This document shows, piece by piece, positions 56,815 through 64,000 of a stretch of DNA of 64,000 nucleotides. The notes beneath the pieces were generated by a model, which worked only from the letters and a program-made list of their open reading frames with translations, was not told the origin of the DNA and did not search any database. Positions within the stretch are counted from its first letter, which is position 1. Each line of letters begins with the position of its first letter. Source of the DNA: Streptomyces sp. STR69. GTDB taxonomy: Bacteria > Actinomycetota > Actinomycetes > Streptomycetales > Streptomycetaceae. The translations under genes and the position numbers were made by a program. The DNA lies in NCBI RefSeq assembly GCF_024519455.1, contig NZ_JALJRY010000008.1, positions 1 through 64,000 on the forward strand, read 5' to 3'.

Positions 56815-57966
56815 GTGGATTTCGGGCTGACCGACGAGCAGGACCTGTTGCGCGCGACGGCACGGCAGTTCGTCGCCGACGTGTGCCCGGCCGAGAAGGC
56901 CAAACAGTGGGACGAGGAGGGCATCGTGCCGCCCGAGTTGTTCCGCGGCATGGCCGATCTGGGGTGGTTCTCCCTCCCGTTCAGTGAGGAGGAGGGCGGC
57001 GACGGCGGTAGCCCGCTCGAACTCATCCTGATCGCCGAGGAGTTGGGGCGGGCCAGTTTCGACGTCGCCATGTGCTACATCGGCGTGCTCATCCCGGGGA
57101 TCACCGTGTTCCGGTGGGGCGACGAGGCGCAGCGCGATTTCATCCGCGAGCAGGTGATGACGGGGCGCCACCGGCTCGCCGTCGGCCTCAGTGAACCGGA
57201 CAGCGGGTCCGACGCCGCCGCCCTGCGCACCACTGCCGAGGACCATGGCGACCAGTTCCTCGTCCGCGGCCAGAAGGCGTGGTGCACCGGCGGCGGTCTG
57301 CCCGACACGACCATCGCTACCTATGTGCGGACCGGGCCCCGCGAGCCCAAGCACGGCGGCATCAGCCTGCTGCTCGTGGACCCCGCGACGGACGGCGTCG
57401 AGGTGCGCCGGACACCGACGCTGGCCCGGCACATCCTCGGCACCAACGAGGTCTTCTTCAACGACGCCCTGGTCCCGAAGGAGAACCTCGTCGGACCGCG
57501 CGACGAGGGCTGGAAGGTCATGCTCTCCAACATCGAACTGGAGAAGGTGATCATCACCGGGGGATACCTGGGCGCCGCGCAGGCCACGCTGGACGAAATG
57601 CTGGAGTACGCCCGCACCCGGCACGCCTTCGGCCGTCCGATCGGGAACTTCCAGGCCCTCGCCCACGCCATGGCCGACCTGCAGACCGAGATCGACTCCG
57701 CCCGGCTGCTCGCGTACCGCGCTGCCTGGCTGCTCGCCCAGGGCAAGCCGTGCACCCGGGAGGGCTCGATGGCCAAGCTGAAGGGGTCGGAGACGTACGT
57801 GGCGGCCGCCCGGCTGGGGATGCAGGTGTGTGCCGGGCACGGTTTCTCGACCGAGAGCGTGATGAGCTTCCGCTACCGGGAGTCCATCGTGGCGACGATC
57901 TCCGGGGGCACCAGCCAGATCCAACGCAACGGGATCGCCCGGAGCATGGGGCTGCGGTCCTACTGA
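56815..57966 (+). CDS. Acyl-CoA dehydrogenase
   Basis: 383 residues. GTG 56815 is preferred because AGGAG ends five bases before it; GTG 56809 is also in frame but lies inside that site. The family opening is FGLTDEQDLLRATARQFVADVCPAEKAKQWDEEGIVPPELFRGMADLGW, the FAD-binding strand is RLAVGLSEPDSGSDAAALRTTAEDHGDQFLVRGQKAWCTGGG, and the C-terminus is SFRYRESIVATISGGTSQIQRNGIARSMGLRSY. Oxidises an acyl-CoA to enoyl-CoA and passes electrons to ETF; etfA is 6 kb away on the other strand. Convergent with the thioesterase by a 7-bp overlap. Confidence 0.93.
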   Translation: MDFGLTDEQDLLRATARQFVADVCPAEKAKQWDEEGIVPPELFRGMADLGWFSLPFSEEEGGDGGSPLELILIAEELGRASFDVAMCYIGVLIPGITVFRWGDEAQRDFIREQVMTGRHRLAVGLSEPDSGSDAAALRTTAEDHGDQFLVRGQKAWCTGGGLPDTTIATYVRTGPREPKHGGISLLLVDPATDGVEVRRTPTLARHILGTNEVFFNDALVPKENLVGPRDEGWKVMLSNIELEKVIITGGYLGAAQATLDEMLEYARTRHAFGRPIGNFQALAHAMADLQTEIDSARLLAYRAAWLLAQGKPCTREGSMAKLKGSETYVAAARLGMQVCAGHGFSTESVMSFRYRESIVATISGGTSQIQRNGIARSMGLRSY

Positions 57967-58502
57967 CCCGCGCTTTCGCCCCTGGCCTCCTGGGTGGCCA
58001 GCCACTCCTCGTGCCGCGCGAAGTGGCCCTGGTCGCGGGTCACCCAGATCCCGGAGACCCGGGCCAGCACGGCGCGGGTCGGCAGCAGCACCATCTCACC
58101 CGCGATGTACCAGCGCCGGCCCTCGCGCCGCTCGACCCACGCCCGGACTTCCAGTGGCCGTTCCACCGGCACCGGCTTCACGAAGCTCACGCTCAACTCC
58201 GCCGTCACGCTCAACACCCGGTGCAGCAGAGGGAGATGACCGAGACAGTCGTCCAGTACGGCCGCCGTCCAACCGCCGTGCGCGACATTCGGGCCGCCCT
58301 CCTGGTCGCGGGGGCAGGTGAGCTCGAAGACAGCCACGCCGTCCTCGTCGAGCCGCTCGCCCCCGACGCCCAGGCGGCAGGAACCGGCGACGCGGCACGC
58401 GCCGCACAGCGCCACGCCGCCGGGGGTACGGGGCGGCTCCTGGAAGTCCGCGCCCGCCCAGGGCCCCGCCGAACTCGTCGCCCCACCAGTCGTACTCGTC
58501 AC
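57960..58502 (-). CDS. PaaI-type hotdog-fold thioesterase
   Basis: 180 residues from GTG 58502 with GAGGAG upstream. Hotdog-fold segment GGPNVAHGGWTAAVLDDCLGHLPLLHRVLSVTAELSVSFVKPVPVERPLEVRAWVERREGRRWYIAGEMVLLPTRAVLARVSGIWV includes the PaaI-like AHGG core. A Cys-rich N-terminal piece (ALCGACRVAGSCRLGV) is unusual and could bind a metal. It should hydrolyse acyl-CoA thioesters in the cytoplasm. Last gene of the leftward acyl-CoA operon. Confidence 0.87.
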   Translation of the reverse strand: MTSTTGGATSSAGPWAGADFQEPPRTPGGVALCGACRVAGSCRLGVGGERLDEDGVAVFELTCPRDQEGGPNVAHGGWTAAVLDDCLGHLPLLHRVLSVTAELSVSFVKPVPVERPLEVRAWVERREGRRWYIAGEMVLLPTRAVLARVSGIWVTRDQGHFARHEEWLATQEARGESAGQ

Positions 58503-58541
58503 GCCGCTTCTCCTCGGACCAGGCACATGGATCGGACACAT

Positions 58542-58580
58542 GGGTCAGACATTCGGGTCAGATCTTCGGGTCAGACATCG
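58542..58580. repeat. Three tandem 13-bp repeats GGGTCAGA-N5
   Basis: GGGTCAGACATTC, GGGTCAGATCTTC and GGGTCAGACATCG follow directly (58542-58580). The last covers the LLM oxidoreductase stop codon and the others lie in the 68-bp gap before the thioesterase start. On the coding strand each copy contains TCTGACCC, so each brings a TGA. It looks like a local duplication of the gene end. Confidence 0.6.
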
Positions 58581-59545
58581 GCGAGCAGCGGGCGCAACTT
58601 CCCAGCGATCAACTGGACTTGGCGTGCCACCATCTCCTCGGGCATCCCCGCCAGCGAGGCCCACAGGAACACCCCTTCCACGGGCAACCCCGCCACGTAC
58701 GCCTTGACGGCGTCGGCGATGTCCTGCGGGGTGCCGTACAGGAACTGGCCTACACCGGTCGCTTGCAGCCCCGTCTCCCGCCACTTCTCAGGGTCGATGG
58801 GGCGAGGCGCGGGCTGGTCGGTTCCCTCGACCATGTACCGGCGATAGCTGTCCCACTGGTACGCCAGGTGCTTGCGCACCACCGGCCAGTCGCCGTCGGG
58901 GTCCTCGGTGACGAACGTGGTGAACGAACCCTGCATCCGGGCCGCCGACACGTCGTAGCCGCTCTCGGCGAGCCCGTCCCGGTAGGGCGCCAGCAGCGCC
59001 GGGTTGAGGGACAGCAGTCCGGTGCCCAGCCGTCCGGCGCGGCGTGCGCCCTGCGGGCCCTGGTAGCCGAGCCAGATCGGCAGCGGGTCCTGGACCGGTC
59101 CGGGGGTGACCAGGGACTCGGACCACAGGCCGCGGATCTCCCGCACCCGCTGGTCCGTCGTGGAGTAGCGCCGGGCGAGATCGGCGCCGTAGAGCCGGTA
59201 CTCGGGTACGCGGTAGCCGGTGCCGAGTCCGAGGTCCAGGCGGCCGTCGCTGATGATGTCGACGATCGCGGCCTGTTCGGCGAGTTCGGGGGCCGCGTGC
59301 AGGGGCGCGGGGATGACCGCGGTGCCCAGCCGGATCCTGCTCGTGCGGGCGGCGACCGCGGCGGCCATGGTGAGCGGCTGCGGAAGGTATCCGTCCTCGA
59401 AACCGTGGTGTTCGGAGAACCAGACCGAGTCGAGGCCGAGCCGGTCCGCCTCCTCGCACATCTCCAGGGCGAATCCGTAGACGCGTGACCAACTCTGTTG
59501 CCAGGGCGGGGGGTTGCGCATGTCGAAGTAGATGCCGACCTTCAT
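58571..59545 (-). CDS. LLM-class flavin-dependent oxidoreductase
   Basis: 324 residues from ATG 59545, overlapping the previous stop by four bases. Bacterial luciferase-like barrel: MKVGIYFDMRNPPPWQQSWSRVYGFALEMCEEADRLGLDSVWFSEHHGFEDGYLPQPLTMAAAVAARTSRIRLGTAVIPAPLHAAPELAEQAAIVDIISDGRLDLGLGTGYRVPEYRLYG. Probably a monooxygenase using FMNH2 or F420H2. Its place in an operon with the acyltransferase/ligase fusion and amidohydrolase suggests a role in catabolism of an aromatic or long-chain compound. Confidence 0.92.
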   Translation of the reverse strand: MKVGIYFDMRNPPPWQQSWSRVYGFALEMCEEADRLGLDSVWFSEHHGFEDGYLPQPLTMAAAVAARTSRIRLGTAVIPAPLHAAPELAEQAAIVDIISDGRLDLGLGTGYRVPEYRLYGADLARRYSTTDQRVREIRGLWSESLVTPGPVQDPLPIWLGYQGPQGARRAGRLGTGLLSLNPALLAPYRDGLAESGYDVSAARMQGSFTTFVTEDPDGDWPVVRKHLAYQWDSYRRYMVEGTDQPAPRPIDPEKWRETGLQATGVGQFLYGTPQDIADAVKAYVAGLPVEGVFLWASLAGMPEEMVARQVQLIAGKLRPLLADV

Positions 59546-61959
59546 GAGGGGCCGCCTTTCCTTGTGTTGTCGGCGAGTTGGATGGTCGCTCGGGCGACCG
59601 CGACGCCGTCCCCGGGCGGCAGCAGCCGTACCGGACGCAGTTCCATCGACTCGATCTCGGGCAGGTCCTCGACCATCGCGGAGATTCGCAGGACGGTCTC
59701 CTCAAGAGCCGTCAGATCCACCCCCGGGCCGCCCACCCGGCCGTCCAGCAGCGGAGCGGCCCGCAGCGAGCGGATCATCTCGCGGGCGTCGCGGTCGCTG
59801 AGCGGGGTGATCCGGTGGGCGACGTCGGCCATGAGGTCGGCGTAGTCCCCGGTGAGACCGAACGCGATCACCGGGCCGAAGACCGGGTCCGCGCGGACGG
59901 AGAGGAACGCGTCCGGGCCCGGCGAGTGCGTGTCCCGTACGGAGATGCCGTACGAGTCCAGCAACTCGGCGGCGACCTGCGGCGGTACGGCTCCGGGAGC
60001 GCACCCGGCGAGCAGCGAGCGGGCCCGGTCCGTGTCGACTCCCGGGAGGTCCGGTATGACGCCCGCAGGGGTGCTGCGCCAGGCCTGGTACGCCGCCGCG
60101 TGGCCGAGCGAGGTCGCCGCGGACTCGGGGAACGCGTAGGTCGGTACGACGAGTTCGCCCCGGTGCAGGAGATCGGCGACGCCCGCGCCGCCCAGGAAAC
60201 TCGCCACCACAGGCTTCTCGGGCGCGGCCTCGGCCGCGTCCAGGATCGCCGCCGCCACCTCGTCCGGCTTGTCCGCCAGCGGGGGCATGAAGAGGACCAC
60301 GGCGGCGTCGAAGCCGTCGTCGGCCAGTACGGCGTCCAGTGCGTGCCGGTAGTGCGCGGCGGTGGCCATGGGTGTGAGGTCGATCGGATTGGTGACGTCC
60401 GCGCGGGGCGAGAGCGCCGTACGGAGTGTGTGCCGTAGGCGCTCGGCCAGTGCGGGCACGCGCAGGCCGCTCGCCTCGCACGCGCCGACGGTCAGCGCGG
60501 CGGGGCCGCCCGCGTTGGTGATCACGGCGACCCGGTTGCCCGGCGGGGGTGGCTGGTGCGCCAACAGCAGTGCCACGTCGAAGAGTTCCTGGAGGCTGCG
60601 GGTGCGGATGACGCCGGACTGGGCGAAGAGCGAGTCGACCGCCGCGTCCGCGTGTCCCGGGTGCACCGCGACGATCGGCTTGCGCGGCGCGACCCGGCGC
60701 GCGATCCGGGTGAACCGGCGCGGATTGCCGAAGGTCTCGACGTGCAGCAGGACCACCGAGGTCTCGGGGTCCTCCTCCCACCACTGGAGCAGGTCGTTGG
60801 TGGAGACGTCCACGGCGTGGCCCACCGACACGAACCCGGAGAAGCCGAGCCGCAGCCGCCGGGCGAAGTCGAGCACCGCGAGCCCGAGCGGCCCGGACTG
60901 GCTGGACATCGCCACCCGGCCCGGTGTCGGCAGCGCGGGCGAGAAGGTCGCGGCGAGCCGGGCGGCGGGCGTCGTGTTGACCACGCCCATGCAGTTCGGG
61001 CCCACCAGCCGCATCCCGGAGGCGCGGGCGAAGCGGGCCAGCTCCAGTTCGGTCGCCCGGCCTTCGATTCCCGTCTCCCCCAAGCCTGTTGAGACGACGA
61101 CCACCGCTTTGACGCCGGCCTCCGCGCACTCCCGTACGACATCGGGGACCGCCTCGGCCCGTACGGCGAGCAGCGCCAGGTCCGGCACCTCGGGCAGCTC
61201 CCGGACGTTCGGATACGCCCGTGCCCCGGCGATCTGCTCGGCGCGCGGATTGACCGGGAACACGGAGCCGCGGAAACCGCCCCGCAGCAGGTTGGCCACG
61301 ATTTCGTGGCCGATCGTCAAGGGGCTGCGGTTCGCGCCGATCACCGCGACCGAGCGGGGTTCGAGGAGGGGGCGCAGGGAGCGCCGTACGGCCGTGTGCT
61401 CGCGGCGTTCGGCCCGGGCGACAGCCTGGGCCTGCGGGTCGACGGCGATCTCGAAGTGGACGATCTGGCCCGGCGGCCCGGACTCGACCCGGAAGCCGGA
61501 GCCGAGGAACACGTTGATCATGCGGGTGTTGTCGGCGAGGACGTCGGCCTCCAGGACCCGGATGCCCCGGGTGCGCGCGGCGGCGGCGATGTGCTCCAGG
61601 AGCAGCCTGCCGAACCCCTCGCTCTGGTGGTCGTCGCGGATGGTGAAGGTGACCTCCGCGTGTTCCGGTTCCTCGGGGTCGCGGACATAGCGCACCAGGC
61701 CCGCGATCTCGTCGCCGGCCAGCGCGACCAACGCCAGCTCGTTGAGGTAGTCCACGTGGGCGCCGCGTCGTATGACGTCGTCGCGGGCGCGGACCACCGG
61801 GCCGAGCGAGCGATAGGCCAGGGTCGCCCGGGACAGCCCGCCGACGAACGCGACCAGGCGGTCGGCGTCCTCCGGCCGCACGGGCCGGACGAAGGTCGAC
61901 CGGCCGGTGCGCACGAGGCCCGGTCGTTCCAGATCCTCGGGATACGGCGGACTGCTCAT
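59542..61959 (-). CDS. GNAT acetyltransferase fused to NDP-forming acyl-CoA-synthetase domain (PatA-type, GNAT first)
   Basis: 805 residues from ATG 61959. N-terminal GNAT (about 10-190): TFVRPVRPEDADRLVAFVGGLSRATLAYRSL, acetyl-CoA loop DDHQSEGFGRLLLEHIAAAARTRGIRVLEADVLADNTRMINVFLGSGF. Then a CoA-binding/NDP-forming acyl-CoA-synthetase-like region (about 200-660: SVAVIGANRSPLTIGHEIVANLLRGGFRGSVFPVNPRAEQIAGARAYPNVRELPEVPDLALLAV; GRVAMSSQSGPLGLAVLDFARRLRLGFSGFVSVGHAVDVSTNDLLQWW) and an ATP-grasp-like tail (about 690-800). GNAT-first order is the Streptomyces PatA arrangement. Such proteins acetylate lysines of acyl-CoA synthetases. Starts 14 bp after the amidohydrolase. Confidence 0.9.
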   Translation of the reverse strand: MSSPPYPEDLERPGLVRTGRSTFVRPVRPEDADRLVAFVGGLSRATLAYRSLGPVVRARDDVIRRGAHVDYLNELALVALAGDEIAGLVRYVRDPEEPEHAEVTFTIRDDHQSEGFGRLLLEHIAAAARTRGIRVLEADVLADNTRMINVFLGSGFRVESGPPGQIVHFEIAVDPQAQAVARAERREHTAVRRSLRPLLEPRSVAVIGANRSPLTIGHEIVANLLRGGFRGSVFPVNPRAEQIAGARAYPNVRELPEVPDLALLAVRAEAVPDVVRECAEAGVKAVVVVSTGLGETGIEGRATELELARFARASGMRLVGPNCMGVVNTTPAARLAATFSPALPTPGRVAMSSQSGPLGLAVLDFARRLRLGFSGFVSVGHAVDVSTNDLLQWWEEDPETSVVLLHVETFGNPRRFTRIARRVAPRKPIVAVHPGHADAAVDSLFAQSGVIRTRSLQELFDVALLLAHQPPPPGNRVAVITNAGGPAALTVGACEASGLRVPALAERLRHTLRTALSPRADVTNPIDLTPMATAAHYRHALDAVLADDGFDAAVVLFMPPLADKPDEVAAAILDAAEAAPEKPVVASFLGGAGVADLLHRGELVVPTYAFPESAATSLGHAAAYQAWRSTPAGVIPDLPGVDTDRARSLLAGCAPGAVPPQVAAELLDSYGISVRDTHSPGPDAFLSVRADPVFGPVIAFGLTGDYADLMADVAHRITPLSDRDAREMIRSLRAAPLLDGRVGGPGVDLTALEETVLRISAMVEDLPEIESMELRPVRLLPPGDGVAVARATIQLADNTRKGGPS

Positions 61960-61973
61960 CGGGGTGTCGCCGC

Positions 61974-63053
61974 TCAGACCGCGGCCTCCTGGGGAGTCTG
62001 CTCGGGCAGCCGGAACAGCTCGTTGAAGGTGCCGCGGGTGACACGCTCGCGGATGTCCGCGGGCACGCCGTCGAACAGCTCGTGCAGCGTGGACTGGGTG
62101 TGGCCGTAAGTGCCTTCCAGGTGGGGGTAGTCGTCGCCCCACATCACGTTGCGGTAGCCCGTCGACTCGACGATCTCCACCGAGCTCTTGTCGTGCTGGA
62201 AGGAGGCGTACACCTGCTGCCTGATGATCTCGCTGGGCAGCCGGCTGAGCTTCGGCCGGACGAACATGCCGTGCTGACGGTAGGCCTCGTCCATCCGGTC
62301 GCCGATGGCCGGCACCCAGCCGGCGCCGCCCTCCGCGATCAGGATCTTCAGGTCGGGGTGCCGGTCCAGGGCGCCGCCCGCGACCATGTGGGACACCACG
62401 CGCATGCCCGGATAGGTCGTCTCCATGTAGTTGACGACCGCGCCGCCGGGCCCGCGGAAGACGACGTTCTCGCCTCCCGTGCCGATGTGGAAGCCCAGCA
62501 CCAGTCCGGCCCGCTCGGCCGCCGTCCACAGCGGTTCCCAGCGGTCGAGGGCGTACTCCTCGCCGGGCCGTGTCTGGCACGGCAGGAACACCGACTGGAA
62601 GCCCATCTCCGCCACCCGCTCGACCTCGGCGACCGCGTCCTCGACGTCGGCGGTCGACACACAGGCGGGGGTGATGATGCGCTTCTGCTTCCCGAGGACC
62701 TCGGAGTGCGCCCAGTCGTTCCAGGCCCGCACGGTCTCCCTGGCCAGCTCCCGCTCGGTGATCGACACCAGCCAGAACCCCATGGAGGGGAAGGCCAGTT
62801 GACCCCAGACGCCCTCCTGGTCCAGGTCCTTCAGACGTACGTCGAGATCCCGGGCGCCCGGCGGACGCATGGCGTCCATGAAGTCGTTGAGCTGGCGGTC
62901 GATGCGCTCGCCGTCGATGTACAGCACCTCGTACTTGTCACCGCGCTCACTGCGCGGCGCCCGGTCGGCGAGGCGCGGCGGCAGCGCCTGGATCCACAGG
63001 TCGTCGGGTTCCATCACATGGGAGTCCCCGGAGTTGACCCAGATCTTCGTCAT
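61974..63053 (-). CDS. Amidohydrolase-2 family (metal-dependent TIM-barrel) hydrolase or decarboxylase
   Basis: 359 residues from ATG 63053 (AAGGAG upstream). NSGDSHVMEPDDLWIQALPPRLADRAP opening is like the ACMS-decarboxylase/amidohydrolase-2 branch; metal-binding/TIM-barrel marks include VLGFHIGTGGENV (His), VVSHMVAGGALDRHPDLKILIAEGGAGWVPAIGDRMDEAYRQHG and MWGDDYPHLEGTYGHT (Asp). Members decarboxylate or hydrolyse aromatic or related ring compounds. First gene of a leftward operon with the PatA-type fusion, LLM oxidoreductase and thioesterase. Confidence 0.9.
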   Translation of the reverse strand: MTKIWVNSGDSHVMEPDDLWIQALPPRLADRAPRSERGDKYEVLYIDGERIDRQLNDFMDAMRPPGARDLDVRLKDLDQEGVWGQLAFPSMGFWLVSITERELARETVRAWNDWAHSEVLGKQKRIITPACVSTADVEDAVAEVERVAEMGFQSVFLPCQTRPGEEYALDRWEPLWTAAERAGLVLGFHIGTGGENVVFRGPGGAVVNYMETTYPGMRVVSHMVAGGALDRHPDLKILIAEGGAGWVPAIGDRMDEAYRQHGMFVRPKLSRLPSEIIRQQVYASFQHDKSSVEIVESTGYRNVMWGDDYPHLEGTYGHTQSTLHELFDGVPADIRERVTRGTFNELFRLPEQTPQEAAV

Positions 63054-63088
63054 GGCGCTCCTTCGGGTCAATAGATGCAATCAGTTAG

Positions 63089-63100
63089 CGATTTTAATCG
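63089..63100. promoter_or_regulatory. Palindrome CGATT-TT-AATCG in the amidohydrolase promoter
   Basis: CGATT (63089-63093) and AATCG (63096-63100) are perfect arms separated by TT in AT-rich DNA 36-47 bp upstream of the amidohydrolase start (minus strand). Adjacent GTTAGC (63084-63089) matches the GCTAAC element before the acyl-CoA dehydrogenase. Candidate repressor site for the acyl-CoA operon. Confidence 0.5.
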
Positions 63101-63138
63101 TATCGGCCGCCGAGCGGAAGGCCGGGAGGTGGAGGAGA

Positions 63139-64000
63139 TCAGCTCCGCCGCCGCTCGATCTCCTCCACCAGCTGCGGGAGTACCTGGAAGAGATCCCCTA
63201 CGACGCCGTAGTCCGCGAGTTCGAAGATCGGGGCGTCCGCGTCCTTGTTCACGGCGACGATGGTCTTGGACGTCTGCATGCCCGCGCGGTGCTGGATCGC
63301 CCCGGAGATGCCGGCGGCGACATAGAGCTGTGGGGAGACCTGCGTGCCGGTCTGGCCGACCTGGTGGCTGTGCGGGTACCAGCCCGCGTCGACGGCAGCC
63401 CGGGACGCCCCGACGGCCGCGCCCAGGGCGTCGGCGACGCGCTCGATCACGGCGAAGTTCTCGGCGCCGTTCACGCCCCGGCCGCCGGAGACGACGATCT
63501 CGGCCTCGCTCAGTTCGGGGCGGTCGCCGCGTTCGCGGGGTGTGCAGGACAGGATCTGCACGGCGGCGGAGGCCGGGCCGAAGACGACGTCCCACTTCTC
63601 CAACTCGGGTGTGACAGGGGCCGGTTCGGGTGCGGTCGCGTTCGGCTTCACCGTGATCACCGGAATGCCGTGGCTGACGTGTGCCGTCACCTGGTACGTC
63701 GCCGCGAACGCGGACTGCTCGGTGACCGGGCGGCCGTCCGCGCCCGCCGCGATGTCGACGGCGTCCGTGATCAGCCCCGACCCCAGCCGGAACGCGACCC
63801 GGGCGGCGGTCTCCTTGCCGTCCGGGCCCGACGGCAGCAGGATCGCCGCCGGGTTGGTGCTCTCGGCGATCTGTGCGAGGGCGTCGACGGCCGGAGTGAC
63901 GAGGAGTTCCTCGACCTCGGGTGCGTCCACGACGTACACCTTGTGCGCGCCGTACCGGCCGAGGGCCTCGGCCGCGGTGTCCGCGCCCGGGCCGAGGAAG
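63139..64000 (-). CDS. etfA: Electron transfer flavoprotein alpha subunit, 5' end cut by window
   Basis: About 286 codons present; the gene continues past the right edge. The FAD-binding C-terminal domain is complete: AEIVVSGGRGVNGAENFAVIERVADALGAAVGASRAAVDAGWYPHSHQVGQTGTQVSPQLYVAAGISGAIQHRAGMQTSKTIVAVNKDADAPIFELADYGVVGDLFQVLPQLVEEI is the ETF-alpha signature. It shuttles electrons from acyl-CoA dehydrogenases such as the one at 57 kb to the respiratory chain. A beta subunit should lie outside the window. The internal GTG 63939 is not the start: in-frame sequence (GADTAAEALGRYGAHKVYVVDAPEVEEL) continues upstream. Confidence 0.95.
   Translation of the reverse strand, partial: FLGPGADTAAEALGRYGAHKVYVVDAPEVEELLVTPAVDALAQIAESTNPAAILLPSGPDGKETAARVAFRLGSGLITDAVDIAAGADGRPVTEQSAFAATYQVTAHVSHGIPVITVKPNATAPEPAPVTPELEKWDVVFGPASAAVQILSCTPRERGDRPELSEAEIVVSGGRGVNGAENFAVIERVADALGAAVGASRAAVDAGWYPHSHQVGQTGTQVSPQLYVAAGISGAIQHRAGMQTSKTIVAVNKDADAPIFELADYGVVGDLFQVLPQLVEEIERRRS

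Noticed and set aside
58542..58580. Short tandem repeats considered as a CRISPR fragment
   Set aside because: Units are contiguous with no spacers and lie at a gene end.
61960..62580. N-terminal extension of the PatA-type protein
   Set aside because: It overlaps the amidohydrolase gene out of frame; the GNAT domain begins right after ATG 61959.
1..64000. Search by eye for tRNA, rRNA, insertion sequences, integrase and attachment sites
   Set aside because: None seen; small RNA genes without obvious structure could be missed.

Overview
The window reads as chromosome of a Streptomyces (or a very close actinobacterium). The DNA is very G+C-rich, with G/C at almost every third codon position. 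Many genes start with GTG or TTG behind AGGAG-type ribosome sites. Mycothiol-linked enzymes (MscR, a maleylpyruvate-isomerase-fold protein), F420/flavin families, a DUF5997 protein and two sugar ABC importers without their own ATPase (the genus normally shares one MsiK-type ATPase) all fit. I saw no tRNA, rRNA, CRISPR array, transposase or phage gene.

Layout. 1-6.9 kb: start of a cytochrome oxidase ctaD gene, an ECF sigma factor with a membrane partner, folD, a divergent MarR/helical-repeat pair with an operator between them, and an ABC exporter. 7-16 kb: a mycothiol formaldehyde dehydrogenase/MBL hydrolase pair, two SDR enzymes, a PLP decarboxylase, a LysR regulator and an L,D-transpeptidase. 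15-20.8 kb: a leftward sugar-uptake operon (permease, permease, binding lipoprotein, Gfo/Idh/MocA dehydrogenase) divergent from a ROK regulator. 21-30 kb: a membrane-anchored S1 protease, single-enzyme genes, a large secreted alpha/beta hydrolase, and a TetR/OB-fold pair with matching palindromes. 30-33.3 kb: a DeoR-LacI chimeric regulator followed by an ATP-grasp gene and a peptidoglycan-binding membrane protein. 33.3-38.5 kb: an AT-tinged intergenic island, an RpiR regulator, a GT39-like membrane glycosyltransferase and a Tat-exported PAP2 phosphatase with a PHO-box-like site upstream.

38.6-48.1 kb is the most interesting stretch: an N-acetylhexosamine-kinase-like gene and a ROK regulator diverge around a long palindrome, followed by a second sugar importer and two large cytoplasmic proteins of unassigned function whose sequences look like helical-barrel plus beta-sandwich enzymes. 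I infer uptake and intracellular breakdown of an uncommon oligosaccharide.

48.1-56.6 kb: a P-loop kinase, a membrane protein, an LLM oxidoreductase/TetR pair with two tandem operators, a fused alpha/beta hydrolase-APH kinase, a divergent DUF5997/HTH-less LysR-like pair, and a BlaI/M56 protease pair. 56.8-64 kb: an acyl-CoA module with an acyl-CoA dehydrogenase, a thioesterase, an LLM oxidoreductase, a PatA-type GNAT/acyl-CoA-synthetase fusion, an amidohydrolase and a truncated etfA. Gene starts were chosen from ribosome sites and family alignment by eye. Functions are family-level unless stated.
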